Shown here piece after piece: positions 43,757 to 52,420 of a stretch of 64,000 bases of DNA; position 1 is the first letter of the stretch, and every line of letters begins with the position of its first letter. The notes beneath the pieces were generated by a model. That model did not search any database, was not told the DNA's origin, and saw only the letters and a program-made list of their open reading frames with translations. Source of the stretch: Acidovorax sp. Leaf191 (lineage in GTDB: Bacteria > Pseudomonadota > Gammaproteobacteria > Burkholderiales > Burkholderiaceae_C). The stretch covers positions 53,482-117,481 of the forward strand of contig NZ_LMPT01000020.1 of the NCBI RefSeq assembly GCF_001424425.1, given 5' to 3'. The translations under genes were made by a program, and so were the position numbers.

Positions 43757-44710
43757 TCAAGGCTTGAAGCCCGAGCGCTGCACCACCGGCGCCCACTGCG
43801 CGCGGTACGCCTTGAGCATCGCTTCGGTCTGCGCCATGGTCGCCACCACCGGCTCCATCTTGGCCGCCTCGAATTTGCGCTGGGTGTCCGGGTCCTTCAT
43901 CACCTCCACGATCAGCCCGGCCAGGCGTTCGGCCTGGGCCTTGGGCATGCTCATCGGGGCGAAGAAGGTGTTCCAGCCGGTGGCGGCCAGGTCCATGCCG
44001 CTTTCCTTGAAGGTGGGGATCTTGGGGTCCAGCGGGCTGCGCTTGGCGCTCGACACGGCCAGGATGCGGATCTTGCCGGCCTCGTGCTGGGGCAGCAGGG
44101 TGTCGAAGGTGTCGAACGCCACCGGCACCTGGCCGCCCAGCAGGTCGTTGAGCAGCGGGGCGGACCCGCGATAGCCCACCACCTCGGCGCGCACCTTGGC
44201 GGCATCGCCCACCATCAGGCCGAAGAAGTGCGGCAGGCTGCCCGTGGCCGGCACGCCGAAGTTGGCCTTGTCGGGGTTGGCGCGCAGCCAGGCCATCAGG
44301 TGCGGCAGTTCCTTGACCGGCACGGCGCTGGCCACGGCCACGCCGAACTCGTAGCTGTTGACATGGCTCACGGGGCGGAAGTCGCGCTCGGGGTCGTAGC
44401 CCGCGTCGGGGAACACCAGGGGCGCCACCAGCATGACGGCGGGGTTGGCCAGCAGCAGCATGGGCTGGTTGGCGGGCGCGGCCTTCACAGCCTGGGCCGA
44501 GAGGCGGCCGCCCGCGCCGGTCTTGTTCTCCACGATGACGGGCGTGCCGAGCTTGGAGCCCAGCTTGTCGGCCACGATGCGGGCCACGCGGTCGGTCGCG
44601 CCGCCGGGGGCGTAGCCGACCACGATGCGCAAGGGCGTGTCCTGCGCCTGGGCCAGGGTGGCGCACAGGGCGAGCGCGGCGGTCAGCACGAGGGCGAGGG
44701 GTTTTCGCAT
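43757..44710 (-). CDS. Tripartite tricarboxylate transporter receptor (Bug family), second copy
   Basis: The 317-residue periplasmic protein has a Sec signal (cleavage near LAQAQ) and Bug motifs PLRIVVGYAPGGATDRVAR, ENKTGAGGRLSAQAV and VVGYRGSAPLLNDLLGGQVP. It binds an unidentified carboxylate. GGAG lies 9 nt before ATG 44710. It is divergent from a MarR regulator, with a palindrome between them. The downstream sulfatase on the same strand might act on a related compound. Confidence 0.92.
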   Translation of the reverse strand: MRKPLALVLTAALALCATLAQAQDTPLRIVVGYAPGGATDRVARIVADKLGSKLGTPVIVENKTGAGGRLSAQAVKAAPANQPMLLLANPAVMLVAPLVFPDAGYDPERDFRPVSHVNSYEFGVAVASAVPVKELPHLMAWLRANPDKANFGVPATGSLPHFFGLMVGDAAKVRAEVVGYRGSAPLLNDLLGGQVPVAFDTFDTLLPQHEAGKIRILAVSSAKRSPLDPKIPTFKESGMDLAATGWNTFFAPMSMPKAQAERLAGLIVEVMKDPDTQRKFEAAKMEPVVATMAQTEAMLKAYRAQWAPVVQRSGFKP

Positions 44711-44810
44711 GGTCGGGTCTCCAGGCAGGGGCGGTGGCAGTGTCAAAGGGCAGGCAGGCAGCGCGCGAAAGAGCATCGCCGCGCGGCCCACTGTATTGGG
44801 CCCACAATCG

Positions 44811-44825
44811 ATTGATCTAATCAAT
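44811..44825. promoter_or_regulatory. Palindromic operator between Bug and MarR genes
   Basis: ATTGATCTAATCAAT has perfect 6-bp arms around a 3-nt centre and lies about 20 nt before the MarR start in the divergent gap, the usual place and size for a MarR site. Confidence 0.65.
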
Positions 44826-44845
44826 TCATGCCCGGAGATACCCTG

Positions 44846-45385
44846 ATGCCCGCGCCCTCCCCGGCCACGCCAGCGGCCAGCCGGCTGGCCGACCCGCTGG
44901 TGGCCCACGACCTGCTGATGTACCGCCTGAACCGCCTTCTGGCGGTGGCTGGCAGCCTGGTGGTGCGGCTGTGCGAAGGCGGTTACGGCATCACCCGGCG
45001 CGAATGGGGCCTGCTGATGGTGCTGGCGCAGCACCCTGGCCTGCCGCCGGCGGAGCTGGCCCTGCGCCTGGGGCTGGACCGGGCCCGCACCTCGCGCGCC
45101 ATCACCTCGCTGCTGGCCAAGAAGCTGCTCATCCGCGAGGCCATGCCGGGCGACCGCCGCCAGGCCGTGCTGTCGCTCACGCCTTCCGGGCAGGCGGTGC
45201 ACGATGGGCTGTTCCCGCAGGTCAAGGCGCTCAACCAGGAGCTGCTGGCCGGGCTGGACGCGCACGCCGTGCAGAGCCTGGACCAGGCCCTGGCCGACAT
45301 GCAGCAGCGCGCCGAGGCGCTGGTCGCCACCCGCACCGACGTGCCGCGCACCTACCGGCTGCGCGGCGGGCGGCACACAGATTGA
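44846..45385 (+). CDS. MarR-family transcriptional regulator
   Basis: The 179-residue protein has a winged helix with YGITRREWGLLMVLAQHPGL, LALRLGLDRARTSRAITSL and the wing REAMPGDRRQAVLSLTPSG. GGAG 8 nt upstream supports ATG 44846 over ATG 44828. It probably controls the divergent Bug receptor and itself through the palindrome upstream; the ligand is unknown. Confidence 0.9.
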   Translation: MPAPSPATPAASRLADPLVAHDLLMYRLNRLLAVAGSLVVRLCEGGYGITRREWGLLMVLAQHPGLPPAELALRLGLDRARTSRAITSLLAKKLLIREAMPGDRRQAVLSLTPSGQAVHDGLFPQVKALNQELLAGLDAHAVQSLDQALADMQQRAEALVATRTDVPRTYRLRGGRHTD

Positions 45386-45552
45386 AGGAGATGCGCGCGG
45401 CACCGCCCCAAAACAGGGAACCGGCGATATCCTCCAGAGCGGGGCTCGCGGCCACAAGCTGCTGAGCGCACCCCACGACGATAGACGACCGCACCACGAC
45501 GAACCCGCGGCCGACCCCGGCCTGCCCACACCCACCGCCCCACCCTCCATTC

Positions 45553-47133
45553 ATGTCGCAGCCATCAACCTCTCTGTGGAGCCCCTTGCGCCAACCAGCA
45601 TTCCGGGGCCTGTGGGTCTGCGGTGGCGTGTTCTTCATCGGCAGCGGCATGCAGACCATGGCCGCGGCCTGGCTGATGGTGGAGCTCACGGGCTCCTCGT
45701 TCCTGGCGGCGCTGGTGCAGACGGCGGTGTTCATGCCGATGTTCCTGCTGGCGCTGCCGGCGGGCGTGCTGGCCGACACGACGGACCGGCGGCGCCTGAT
45801 CTCGGGCGCGCTGCTGGCGCAGGTGGGGGCCAGCGCGCTGCTCACGCTGCTGGTGCTGGGTGGCTGGGGCGGGCCGGCGTCGGTGCTGTTCCTAGTGTTC
45901 ATCTGCGGCTGCTGCACGGCGGTGCTGACGCCCGCGTGGAACTCGTCGGTCATCGACCCGGTGCCGCGCGACGAATGGCCGCAGGCCATCACCGCCGTGA
46001 GCATTGCCTACAACGCCGCGCGCGCCATCGGGCCCACGCTGGCGGGGCTGGTGTTTGCCCAACTGGGCGCAGGGTGGGTGTTTGCCGTCACCGTGACCAC
46101 CACGCTGGTGATGTGGGAGTCGATCCGCCGCTGGCCGCCCAAGGCCCACCCGCCCTCCAAGCTGCCCGCCGAACGCCTGTGGGGCGGCACGCTGAGCGGC
46201 CTGCGCTTTGCCTGGCACTCGCGCATCATCCTGGCCCAGCTGGTGCGCGTGATGGCATTCAGCGCCGCGGGCTCGGCCCTGTGGGCGCTGCTGCCCGTCA
46301 TCGCCCAGCGCCTGGGCACCGGGGCGCCGGGCTTCGGCCTGCTGATGGGGTGCCTGGGCACCGGCGCCGTGGCGGTGGGTCTGGTGCTCGGGCGGCTGCG
46401 CGCGCGCTTTGGCATGGAGATCATCGTGGGCGTGGGCGGCGTGGTGTTTGCCGCGGCCATGCTGGTCGCCGCCATGACCAAGATCGCGTGGGTGGTGTAC
46501 ATCGCCATGCTGTTCGCGGGTGCGGCGTGGATGTCGGCCATGTCCACCTTCAACACTGCCACCCAGGCCAGCGCGCCGCAGTGGGTGCGCTCGCGCGCGG
46601 TGGCCATGCACATGGTGGCGGCGCTAGGTGCGTTTGCGATGGGCTCGGCCTTCTGGGGGGCGGCGTCGGACATCGTGGGCCTGGCCCCCACGCTGTACAC
46701 GGCCGCCGCGCTCATGGGGGCCGGGCTGCTGCTGGCACGGCCCATGCCGCTGCGCATGGGCGCGCTGCACGAGGTGACGCAGGCCACGCCCTGGGACGAA
46801 CTCTTCATCGAGGCCGAGCCCCTGCCCGAGGCCGGCCCGGTCGCCGTGGAGGTGGGCTACCGCATCGCGCCCGGCACGGACGCCGAGTTCCTGGACACCA
46901 TCAGCCGCATGAAGGCCCCGCGCCGCCGCGACGGCGCCACCTTCTGGCGCGTGTACAAGGACCTGGGCGAGCCATCGCGCTATGTGGAGCGGTTCATCGT
47001 CGAGTCCTGGGCCGACTACCTGCACCAGCGCGCCCGCGCCACCATGGCCGACCAGGCGCTGGAAACCGAGGTGCGCGCCTTCCTGGCGCCCGGCGAAGTA
47101 GTACGCATGTCGCACTACATCGCTGAAAGATAG
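45553..47133 (+). CDS. MFS transporter (MFS_3 / EntS-like) with C-terminal cytosolic domain
   Basis: The 526-residue protein has about 11-12 membrane segments (residues about 15-400) with the MFS loop LADTTDRRRLISGALL. It then has a roughly 110-residue soluble tail (VEVGYRIAPGTDAEFLDTIS) resembling a dimeric alpha-beta barrel as in other MFS_3 members. It probably exports a small molecule. It lies 167 nt after the MarR gene and could be part of the same response. Confidence 0.88.
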   Translation: MSQPSTSLWSPLRQPAFRGLWVCGGVFFIGSGMQTMAAAWLMVELTGSSFLAALVQTAVFMPMFLLALPAGVLADTTDRRRLISGALLAQVGASALLTLLVLGGWGGPASVLFLVFICGCCTAVLTPAWNSSVIDPVPRDEWPQAITAVSIAYNAARAIGPTLAGLVFAQLGAGWVFAVTVTTTLVMWESIRRWPPKAHPPSKLPAERLWGGTLSGLRFAWHSRIILAQLVRVMAFSAAGSALWALLPVIAQRLGTGAPGFGLLMGCLGTGAVAVGLVLGRLRARFGMEIIVGVGGVVFAAAMLVAAMTKIAWVVYIAMLFAGAAWMSAMSTFNTATQASAPQWVRSRAVAMHMVAALGAFAMGSAFWGAASDIVGLAPTLYTAAALMGAGLLLARPMPLRMGALHEVTQATPWDELFIEAEPLPEAGPVAVEVGYRIAPGTDAEFLDTISRMKAPRRRDGATFWRVYKDLGEPSRYVERFIVESWADYLHQRARATMADQALETEVRAFLAPGEVVRMSHYIAER

Positions 47134-47232
47134 CTTCCCCCTGAGCCGCTTCGCGTCTTCCCCCGAGGGCGACGCCACCCGTGGACCGGCAAAGCCGGAT
47201 CCACCGTGGCGCTGGCCTGGGGCGCGCCAGCG
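47134..47232 (+). repeat. Family A dispersed repeat, copy 7 (3' of MFS gene)
   Basis: It begins directly after the stop: CTTCCCCCTGAGCCGCTTCG, then CCCCCGAGGG and GGACCGGCAAAGCCGG. It occupies the space up to the hemE upstream region. Confidence 0.85.
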
Positions 47233-47286
47233 TCAGCCGCAGCACACTGTGCCGGGCCTTTCCGTCCACCCTGCGACAATTGCAGG

Positions 47287-48399
47287 ATGAGCTTTGCCCC
47301 CCTCTCCAACGACACCTTCCTGCGTGCCTGCCGCCGCCAGGCCACCGACTACACGCCCTTGTGGCTCATGCGCCAGGCGGGGCGCTATCTGCCGGAGTAC
47401 AAGGCCACGCGTGCCAAGGCGGGCAGCTTCATGGGGCTGGCCACCAATGTGGACTACGCCACCGAGGTCACGCTGCAGCCCCTGGAGCGTTTTCCGCTCG
47501 ATGCGGCCATCCTGTTCAGCGACATCCTCACCGTGCCCGACGCCATGGGCCTGGGCCTGTCGTTCGCCGAGGGCGAAGGCCCGCGCTTTGCCAAGGTGGT
47601 GCGCGACGAGGCCGCTGTGGAACAACTGGCCGTGCCCGACATGGACAAGCTGCGCTATGTGTTCGACGCAGTCACCAGCATCCGCAAGGCCCTGAACGGC
47701 CGCGTGCCGCTGATCGGCTTCTCGGGCAGCCCCTGGACGCTGGCCTGCTACATGGTCGAGGGCAAGGGCAGCGACGACTATCGAATGGTCAAGAGCCTGA
47801 TGTACGCGCGGCCCGACCTGATGCACCGCATCCTGGCCATCAACGCCGACAGCGTGGCCGCCTACCTCAATGCCCAGATCGACGCGGGCGCCCAGGCCGT
47901 GATGGTGTTCGACAGCTGGGGCGGCGTACTGGCCGACGGCGCCTTCCAGGAGTTCAGCCTGGCGTACACGAAACGGGTGCTGGCACAGCTCAAGCGCACC
48001 GGCGTGGACGGCACCGACGTGCCGCGCATCGTCTTCACCAAGGGCGGCGGCATCTGGTTGCCGGACATGAAGGACCTGGACTGCGAAGTGCTGGGCCTGG
48101 ACTGGACGGCCAACCTGGGCCATGCCCGCGCCATCGTCGGCGGCCAGGCGGGCGGCCCCGGCAAGGCGCTGCAGGGCAACATCGACCCGAACGTGCTGTT
48201 TGCGCCCCCCGCGCAAATCGCCACCCAGGTGCGCCACGTGCTGGACAGCTTTGGCAAGCCCCACACCGACCGCACCACCACCGGCCCCACGCACATCTTC
48301 AACCTGGGCCACGGCATCAGCCAGTTCACCCCGCCCGAGCATGTGTCGGCCCTGGTCGAGGCCGTGCACAGCCACTCGCGCGCGCAGCGGCAGGGCTAG
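47287..48399 (+). CDS. hemE: Uroporphyrinogen decarboxylase
   Basis: HemE converts uroporphyrinogen III to coproporphyrinogen III in haem synthesis. The 370-residue cytosolic enzyme has both family signatures, [15 protein letters not shown] near the N-terminus and [16 protein letters not shown] in the middle, and the C-terminal [22 protein letters not shown] context supports ATG 47287; an upstream in-frame ATG at 47206 lies within the repeat and is rejected. It is followed by the 718-nt DnaA-box region and priA. Confidence 0.98.
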   Translation: MSFAPLSNDTFLRACRRQATDYTPLWLMRQAGRYLPEYKATRAKAGSFMGLATNVDYATEVTLQPLERFPLDAAILFSDILTVPDAMGLGLSFAEGEGPRFAKVVRDEAAVEQLAVPDMDKLRYVFDAVTSIRKALNGRVPLIGFSGSPWTLACYMVEGKGSDDYRMVKSLMYARPDLMHRILAINADSVAAYLNAQIDAGAQAVMVFDSWGGVLADGAFQEFSLAYTKRVLAQLKRTGVDGTDVPRIVFTKGGGIWLPDMKDLDCEVLGLDWTANLGHARAIVGGQAGGPGKALQGNIDPNVLFAPPAQIATQVRHVLDSFGKPHTDRTTTGPTHIFNLGHGISQFTPPEHVSALVEAVHSHSRAQRQG

Positions 48400-48480
48400 C
48401 CTGCCCGGCGGTGCTTCGGCGGCGACCTGCTGGGCGCCGCCCTGCCCCCAAGCCGGGCATCCAGCGGGGCCAGGCGCTAC

Positions 48481-49022
48481 TTATGCACAAAACTGGAGCA
48501 GCGCACGCACCCCCTGCACGCTACGGCCAGGCGTGCGAGAAAAAGCGAAAAGATTCTCAACCGCCACGTAAGTCATTGATTTCAAAGGAATGCACTGCGT
48601 TGCATTTTTTGCAGGCAATCCACCGAAAGCACGGCGTTTCAAGGGCTTGCGAGGCAAACACAGGGGATATCAACAAAGTTATCCACAGAAATTCTGGATT
48701 TCTTACAAATTCCCAGTCAAATCAAGCACTTGCAGGCCAAACCGCACAAAACGTCGAGCATGCGCCACCGCCGCTAGCACAAAAATGGGGCTGTTCCGGG
48801 GCTTGACGCCGGATCGATGTTCGACTTATGCACACAAATCTTGATGCGGCGCAGCATTGCGCAGTAGCCGGGCCATAGCACAGAAAATGCGGTCAAAATT
48901 CTTCAGATGATTGATTCATAACGATTTTTTCGAGCTGCCAATTTTGTGGGCAATGTGTTCCGGGCCAGTATTCATGCGGCTTGGCGGGGCGTCCAGGCAG
49001 GATGTCAACAAAGTTATCCACA
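48481..49022 (+). other. Cluster of four DnaA boxes between hemE and priA (origin-like or DnaA-titration region)
   Basis: Four consensus DnaA boxes (TTATNCACA) lie on the same strand: TTATGCACA at 48481-48489, TTATCCACA at 48679-48687, TTATGCACA at 48826-48834 and TTATCCACA at 49014-49022. The C- and G-type boxes alternate. The 718-nt gap is clearly AT-richer than its surroundings (for example 48555-48615 and 48890-48950) and has no convincing gene. hemE flanks the replication origin in Caulobacter and relatives, and priA restarts replication forks. Neither dnaA nor dnaN is in the window, so I call it origin-like only. Confidence 0.7.
48665..48743 (+). repeat. Imperfect direct repeat unit 1 (with DnaA box)
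   Basis: It begins GGATATCAACAAAGTTATCC and ends CAAATCAAGCACTTGC...CAAACC. It matches 49000-49076 over nearly its whole length, most strongly over the 24 bases centred on the DnaA box and over CAAATCAAGCACTT. Confidence 0.85.
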
Positions 49023-49076
49023 GAAAGTCGGGATTACTCCCCACCCACAGCAAATCAAGCACTTAGCCGTCAAACC
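49000..49076 (+). repeat. Imperfect direct repeat unit 2 (with DnaA box)
   Basis: It begins GGATGTCAACAAAGTTATCC and ends CAAATCAAGCACTTAGCC...CAAACC, ending about 40 nt before the priA start codon, so binding of DnaA here could affect priA expression. Confidence 0.85.
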
Positions 49077-49117
49077 TCTACATCGCCTGCACAAGCACGT
49101 GTAACTGTCCAACACCC

Positions 49118-51271
49118 GTGACCATCCCTTCCACCATCGTCCATGTCGCGCTGCACACGCCGTCCCATAGCGGCGTGGGGGACCTGCTCAGCTATGCCAG
49201 CGAGCGGCCCTTGCCGCCTGGCACGCTGGTGCGGGTGCCCCTGGGCAAGCGGGAGGTGCTGGGCGTGGTGTGGGACGCGCAGGATGCGACCGGAGAGCTG
49301 CCCGAAGGCGCGGCGATGCGCTCGATTGCGGGGGTGCTGGAGGGTGTGGAACCCCTGGGCCTGCCCTGGCGCCGGCTGGTCGCCTTTGCGGCGCGCTACT
49401 ACCAGCGCGCCCTGGGCGAGGTGGCCCTCGCAGCCCTGCCGCCGCAACTGCGCGACCTGCAGCCCGATCAACTGGCGCGGCGGCTGCGGCGCCCGGCCAA
49501 GAGCACGGCAGGCGGCGACGCCGCCAACGCTATTGAAACCATAGCACTCACCGCAGAGCAGGAAAGCGCCAGGGCCCGAATTTCATCCGAATCCGGCCCG
49601 TTTTTGCTGTTCGGCAGCACCGGCAGCGGCAAGACCGAGGTCTACCTGCGCTGCGTGCAGGAGGCGCTGGAGGCCGACCCCACGGCCCAGGCGCTGGTGA
49701 TGGTGCCCGAGATCAACCTCACCCCGCAGCTCGAAGAGCGCTTTACCTCCCGCTTTGCGCCGCGCTTTGGCAGCCAGGCGGTGGTGTCGCTGCACAGCGG
49801 CATGACCAACCCGCAGCGCCTCAAGAGCTGGCTGGCCGCGCACAGCGGTGTTGCCCGCATCGTGCTGGGCACGCGCATGGCGGTGTTCGCCAGCCTGCCG
49901 GGCCTGAAGATCATCGTCGTGGACGAGGAGCACGACCCCAGCTACAAGCAGCAGGAGGGCGCCCGCTACTCGGCGCGCGACCTGGCCATCTGGCGCGGGC
50001 GCGAGCAAGGCGCCAAGGTGCTGCTGGGCTCGGCCACGCCGTCGCTGGAGACCTGGCACGCCAGCCGCCCGCCCACGGCGGAGGACCCCGAAGGCGGACG
50101 CTACGTGCGCCTGGCCATGCCCAGCCGGATCGGCGCCGGCGCAGGGACAGATGGGGGCGCGGGCGCCCCGGCCCGGGTGCGCCGCGTGGACATGAACCAG
50201 CAGCCGCGCCGCGCCATCTTCAGCGCGCCGCTGCTGGCCGCCATCACCGAGCGCGTGGCGCGCGGGGAGCAGAGCATGGTGCTGCTCAACCGCCGGGGCT
50301 ACGCGCCCGTGCTGCACTGCGCCGACTGCGGCTGGAAGAGCGACTGCCCGCACTGCAGCGCGCACCAGGTCTTCCACAAGGCCGACCGCACCCTGCGCTG
50401 CCACCACTGCGGCTACACGGTGCGCGTGCCCCGCGCCTGCCCCACCTGCGGCAGCCCGGACATCCATTCCATGGGCCGGGGCACCGAGCAGCTTGAAGAA
50501 CAGCTCGGCGACCTGCTGTCCGAGGTGCTGCGGCCCGACCGCACCCCCGCCCGCATCGCCCGCATCGACGCCGACACCACCAAGGCAAAAGGCTCGCTCG
50601 AAGCGCAGCTGGCCCAGGTGCATTCGGGCGAGGTGGATGTGCTGGTGGGCACGCAGATGATCGCCAAGGGGCATGACTTTCGGCGCATCACGTTGGTGGC
50701 GGCTGTGCAGCCCGACGGTGCGCTGTTTTCCAGTGACTTCCGGGCCCCCGAGCGCCTGTTCGCCCTGCTCATGCAGGCCGCCGGCCGCGCGGGGCGTGAC
50801 GCGGCCTACATGGCCGCCCAGGGCACGCAGTGCGAGATGTGGGTGCAGAGCTTTCACCCGCAGCACCCGGTGTACGAGGCGCTGCGCACCCACGACTACC
50901 CGGCCTTTGCCGCCCAGCAGCTCCAGGAGCGCGAAGAAGCCGCCATGCCGCCGTTCGCCTTCCAGGCCCTGGTGCGCGCCGATGCCCGCACGCAGGAGAT
51001 CGCGCAGGGCTTTCTGACCGCCGCCACGGCTGCGGCCCACGCAGCCGCCCTGCCGGGGCTGGAGGCCGTGACGCTGTTCCCGCCCGTGCCGCTCACCATC
51101 CAGCGCGTGGCCAACGTGGAGCGCGCCCAGATGCTGATGGAAAGCAGCAGCCGCGCCGCCCTGCAGCGGTTTCTGGCCGCTTGGCAGCCCGTGCTTCAGG
51201 TCACGCGCAGCGCACCGGAACATAAGGGGTTGGTGCGATGGCTGGTGGATGTGGATCCGCTGGTGATCTGA
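49118..51271 (+). CDS. priA: Primosomal replication restart helicase PriA
   Basis: PriA recognises stalled forks and reloads the replisome. The 717-residue product has the N-terminal DNA-binding domain (IVHVALHTPSHSGVGDLLSY), Walker A in FGSTGSGKTEVYL, the DEEH box in IVVDEEHDPSYKQQEGARYS, the zinc-binding cysteines in CADCGWKSDCPHCS and CHHCGYTVRVPRACPTCGS, and the final helicase motifs around GTQMIAKGHDF. The start is GTG 49118. A family B repeat lies in frame at the linker just before the helicase domain. Confidence 0.97.
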   Translation: MTIPSTIVHVALHTPSHSGVGDLLSYASERPLPPGTLVRVPLGKREVLGVVWDAQDATGELPEGAAMRSIAGVLEGVEPLGLPWRRLVAFAARYYQRALGEVALAALPPQLRDLQPDQLARRLRRPAKSTAGGDAANAIETIALTAEQESARARISSESGPFLLFGSTGSGKTEVYLRCVQEALEADPTAQALVMVPEINLTPQLEERFTSRFAPRFGSQAVVSLHSGMTNPQRLKSWLAAHSGVARIVLGTRMAVFASLPGLKIIVVDEEHDPSYKQQEGARYSARDLAIWRGREQGAKVLLGSATPSLETWHASRPPTAEDPEGGRYVRLAMPSRIGAGAGTDGGAGAPARVRRVDMNQQPRRAIFSAPLLAAITERVARGEQSMVLLNRRGYAPVLHCADCGWKSDCPHCSAHQVFHKADRTLRCHHCGYTVRVPRACPTCGSPDIHSMGRGTEQLEEQLGDLLSEVLRPDRTPARIARIDADTTKAKGSLEAQLAQVHSGEVDVLVGTQMIAKGHDFRRITLVAAVQPDGALFSSDFRAPERLFALLMQAAGRAGRDAAYMAAQGTQCEMWVQSFHPQHPVYEALRTHDYPAFAAQQLQEREEAAMPPFAFQALVRADARTQEIAQGFLTAATAAAHAAALPGLEAVTLFPPVPLTIQRVANVERAQMLMESSSRAALQRFLAAWQPVLQVTRSAPEHKGLVRWLVDVDPLVI
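49529..49585 (+). repeat. Family B repeat copy inside priA
   Basis: CGCTATTGAAACCATAGC here aligns with CGCTATTGAATCAATAGC at the nhaR 3' end, and AAGCGCCAGGGCCCGAATTT aligns with the distal half of the same family. It is translated as AIETIALTAEQESARARISS in the PriA linker. Confidence 0.65.
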
Positions 51272-51272
51272 T

Positions 51273-51369
51273 TGTTCATTTTTATGTTTTGTTCACGTTT
51301 CACGAACAGGAAAATATATTGAACAAAACAATGCGTTCAGTTATTCTCGATGTTCACACTGCGTGAACA
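51273..51369. promoter_or_regulatory. Array of TGTTCA/TGAACA half-sites upstream of the type IV toxin-antitoxin pair
   Basis: TGTTCACACTGCGTGAACA (51351-51369) is a perfect inverted repeat with 7-bp arms. TGTTC (51290-51294) and GAACA (51304-51308) form a second, and further half-sites occur at 51274, 51321 and 51335. AbiE-type antitoxins repress their own promoter through inverted repeats, so this is a likely operator array. Confidence 0.7.
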
Positions 51370-51379
51370 CTTTAAAAAC

Positions 51380-52420
51380 ATGAACACCCAGACGACCCTG
51401 AGCGACGCCATCGCCGCACTCCAAGCAGAAACAGGGGTGCGCATGGAGCGGGCTGCCATCCACCAGGTCAGGGAAGAAGCCCCCGGCGACGCATCGCCCG
51501 ATGCCTGGCTGGACGTGATCACGCCCCAGGCTCAGCCCGTCCGCTTTGCGGCCGAGATCAAGGCCGTCGACCGTTTCCACACACTGGGCACGCTCCAGGC
51601 CAGGGCCCGCCTGCGGCGCGAGCCGACGGTGCTGGTCGCGCCGTTCGTCACCACCGAGGCCGCCCGGCAATGCCGCAGCCTGGGACTGAACTTCATCGAT
51701 GCGGCAGGCAACGCCTACCTCGACGTACCGGGATGCTTCGTGTACGTGACCGGCAAGCCCCGCCCCGAGAGCGCGCGGCCAGTGGGGCGGTTCAAGTCGC
51801 TCACACCAGCCGGGCTGCGCATCGTCTTTGCGCTGCTGACCCGGCCGGCCCTCGCCACCGGAACCTACCGCGACATCGCGGCCGCCGCCGACGTGGCGCT
51901 GGGCACCGTGGGGGACGTGCTGGCCGACCTGCAGGCACGCGGGCACCTGGCGCCGACCGAGCCGCGCCGCCTGCTGGCGCCCGGAGCGTTGCAGGAAGAG
52001 TGGGCCACGCACTTTCCGGTCAAACTGCGTCCCCGGTTGCACGCCCGGCGCTTCGCAGCGCCAGCCGCAGACTGGTGGAAAGGCGTGGACTTGCGCACGC
52101 AACAGGCCGTGTGGGGCGGCGAAGTCGCGGCCCACCACCTGACCGGGTATCTCGAGCCCGAGCAATCGACTATCTACACCGCCAAGCCCGAAGCGCTGAT
52201 CCTGAAACACCGGTTGCGCCCCGACCCCACCGGCGCCATCGAAGTGCTCGACACCTTCTGGCCCCTGGCCGAAGAGGCCGACGCTGCGAGCGCCACGGTG
52301 CCGCCACTGCTCGTCTACGCAGACCTGATGGCCAGTGCCGACCCGCGCAACATCGACACCGCCCAGCGCATCCGCGCGCAGTATCTGGACACCGGCCGCG
52401 ATGCTCGAGACATCGCCTGA
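51380..52420 (+). CDS. Type IV toxin-antitoxin system antitoxin, AbiEi-like
   Basis: The 346-residue protein has a C-terminal half and a winged-helix segment (GTYRDIAAAADVALGTVGDV followed by LADLQARGHL) typical of AbiEi-like (COG4861-type) antitoxins, and lies just before a nucleotidyltransferase gene that overlaps it by 20 nt. Antitoxins of this class repress the operon and counter the toxin. ATG 51350 would place ten codons inside the palindromic operator, so I prefer ATG 51380; neither has a clear ribosome site. Confidence 0.78.
   Translation: MNTQTTLSDAIAALQAETGVRMERAAIHQVREEAPGDASPDAWLDVITPQAQPVRFAAEIKAVDRFHTLGTLQARARLRREPTVLVAPFVTTEAARQCRSLGLNFIDAAGNAYLDVPGCFVYVTGKPRPESARPVGRFKSLTPAGLRIVFALLTRPALATGTYRDIAAAADVALGTVGDVLADLQARGHLAPTEPRRLLAPGALQEEWATHFPVKLRPRLHARRFAAPAADWWKGVDLRTQQAVWGGEVAAHHLTGYLEPEQSTIYTAKPEALILKHRLRPDPTGAIEVLDTFWPLAEEADAASATVPPLLVYADLMASADPRNIDTAQRIRAQYLDTGRDARDIA

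Noticed and set aside
47206-47286. Upstream in-frame start of hemE
   Set aside because: The extra residues derive from a family A repeat; HemE homology begins at 47287.
48590-48844. 84-codon frame within the hemE-priA gap
   Set aside because: It runs across the DnaA-box repeat, has no ribosome site and no family resemblance.
48400-49117. Calling the region the main chromosomal oriC
   Set aside because: No dnaA, dnaN, gyrB, rpmH, parAB or mnmG nearby; the evidence supports only a DnaA-box cluster.
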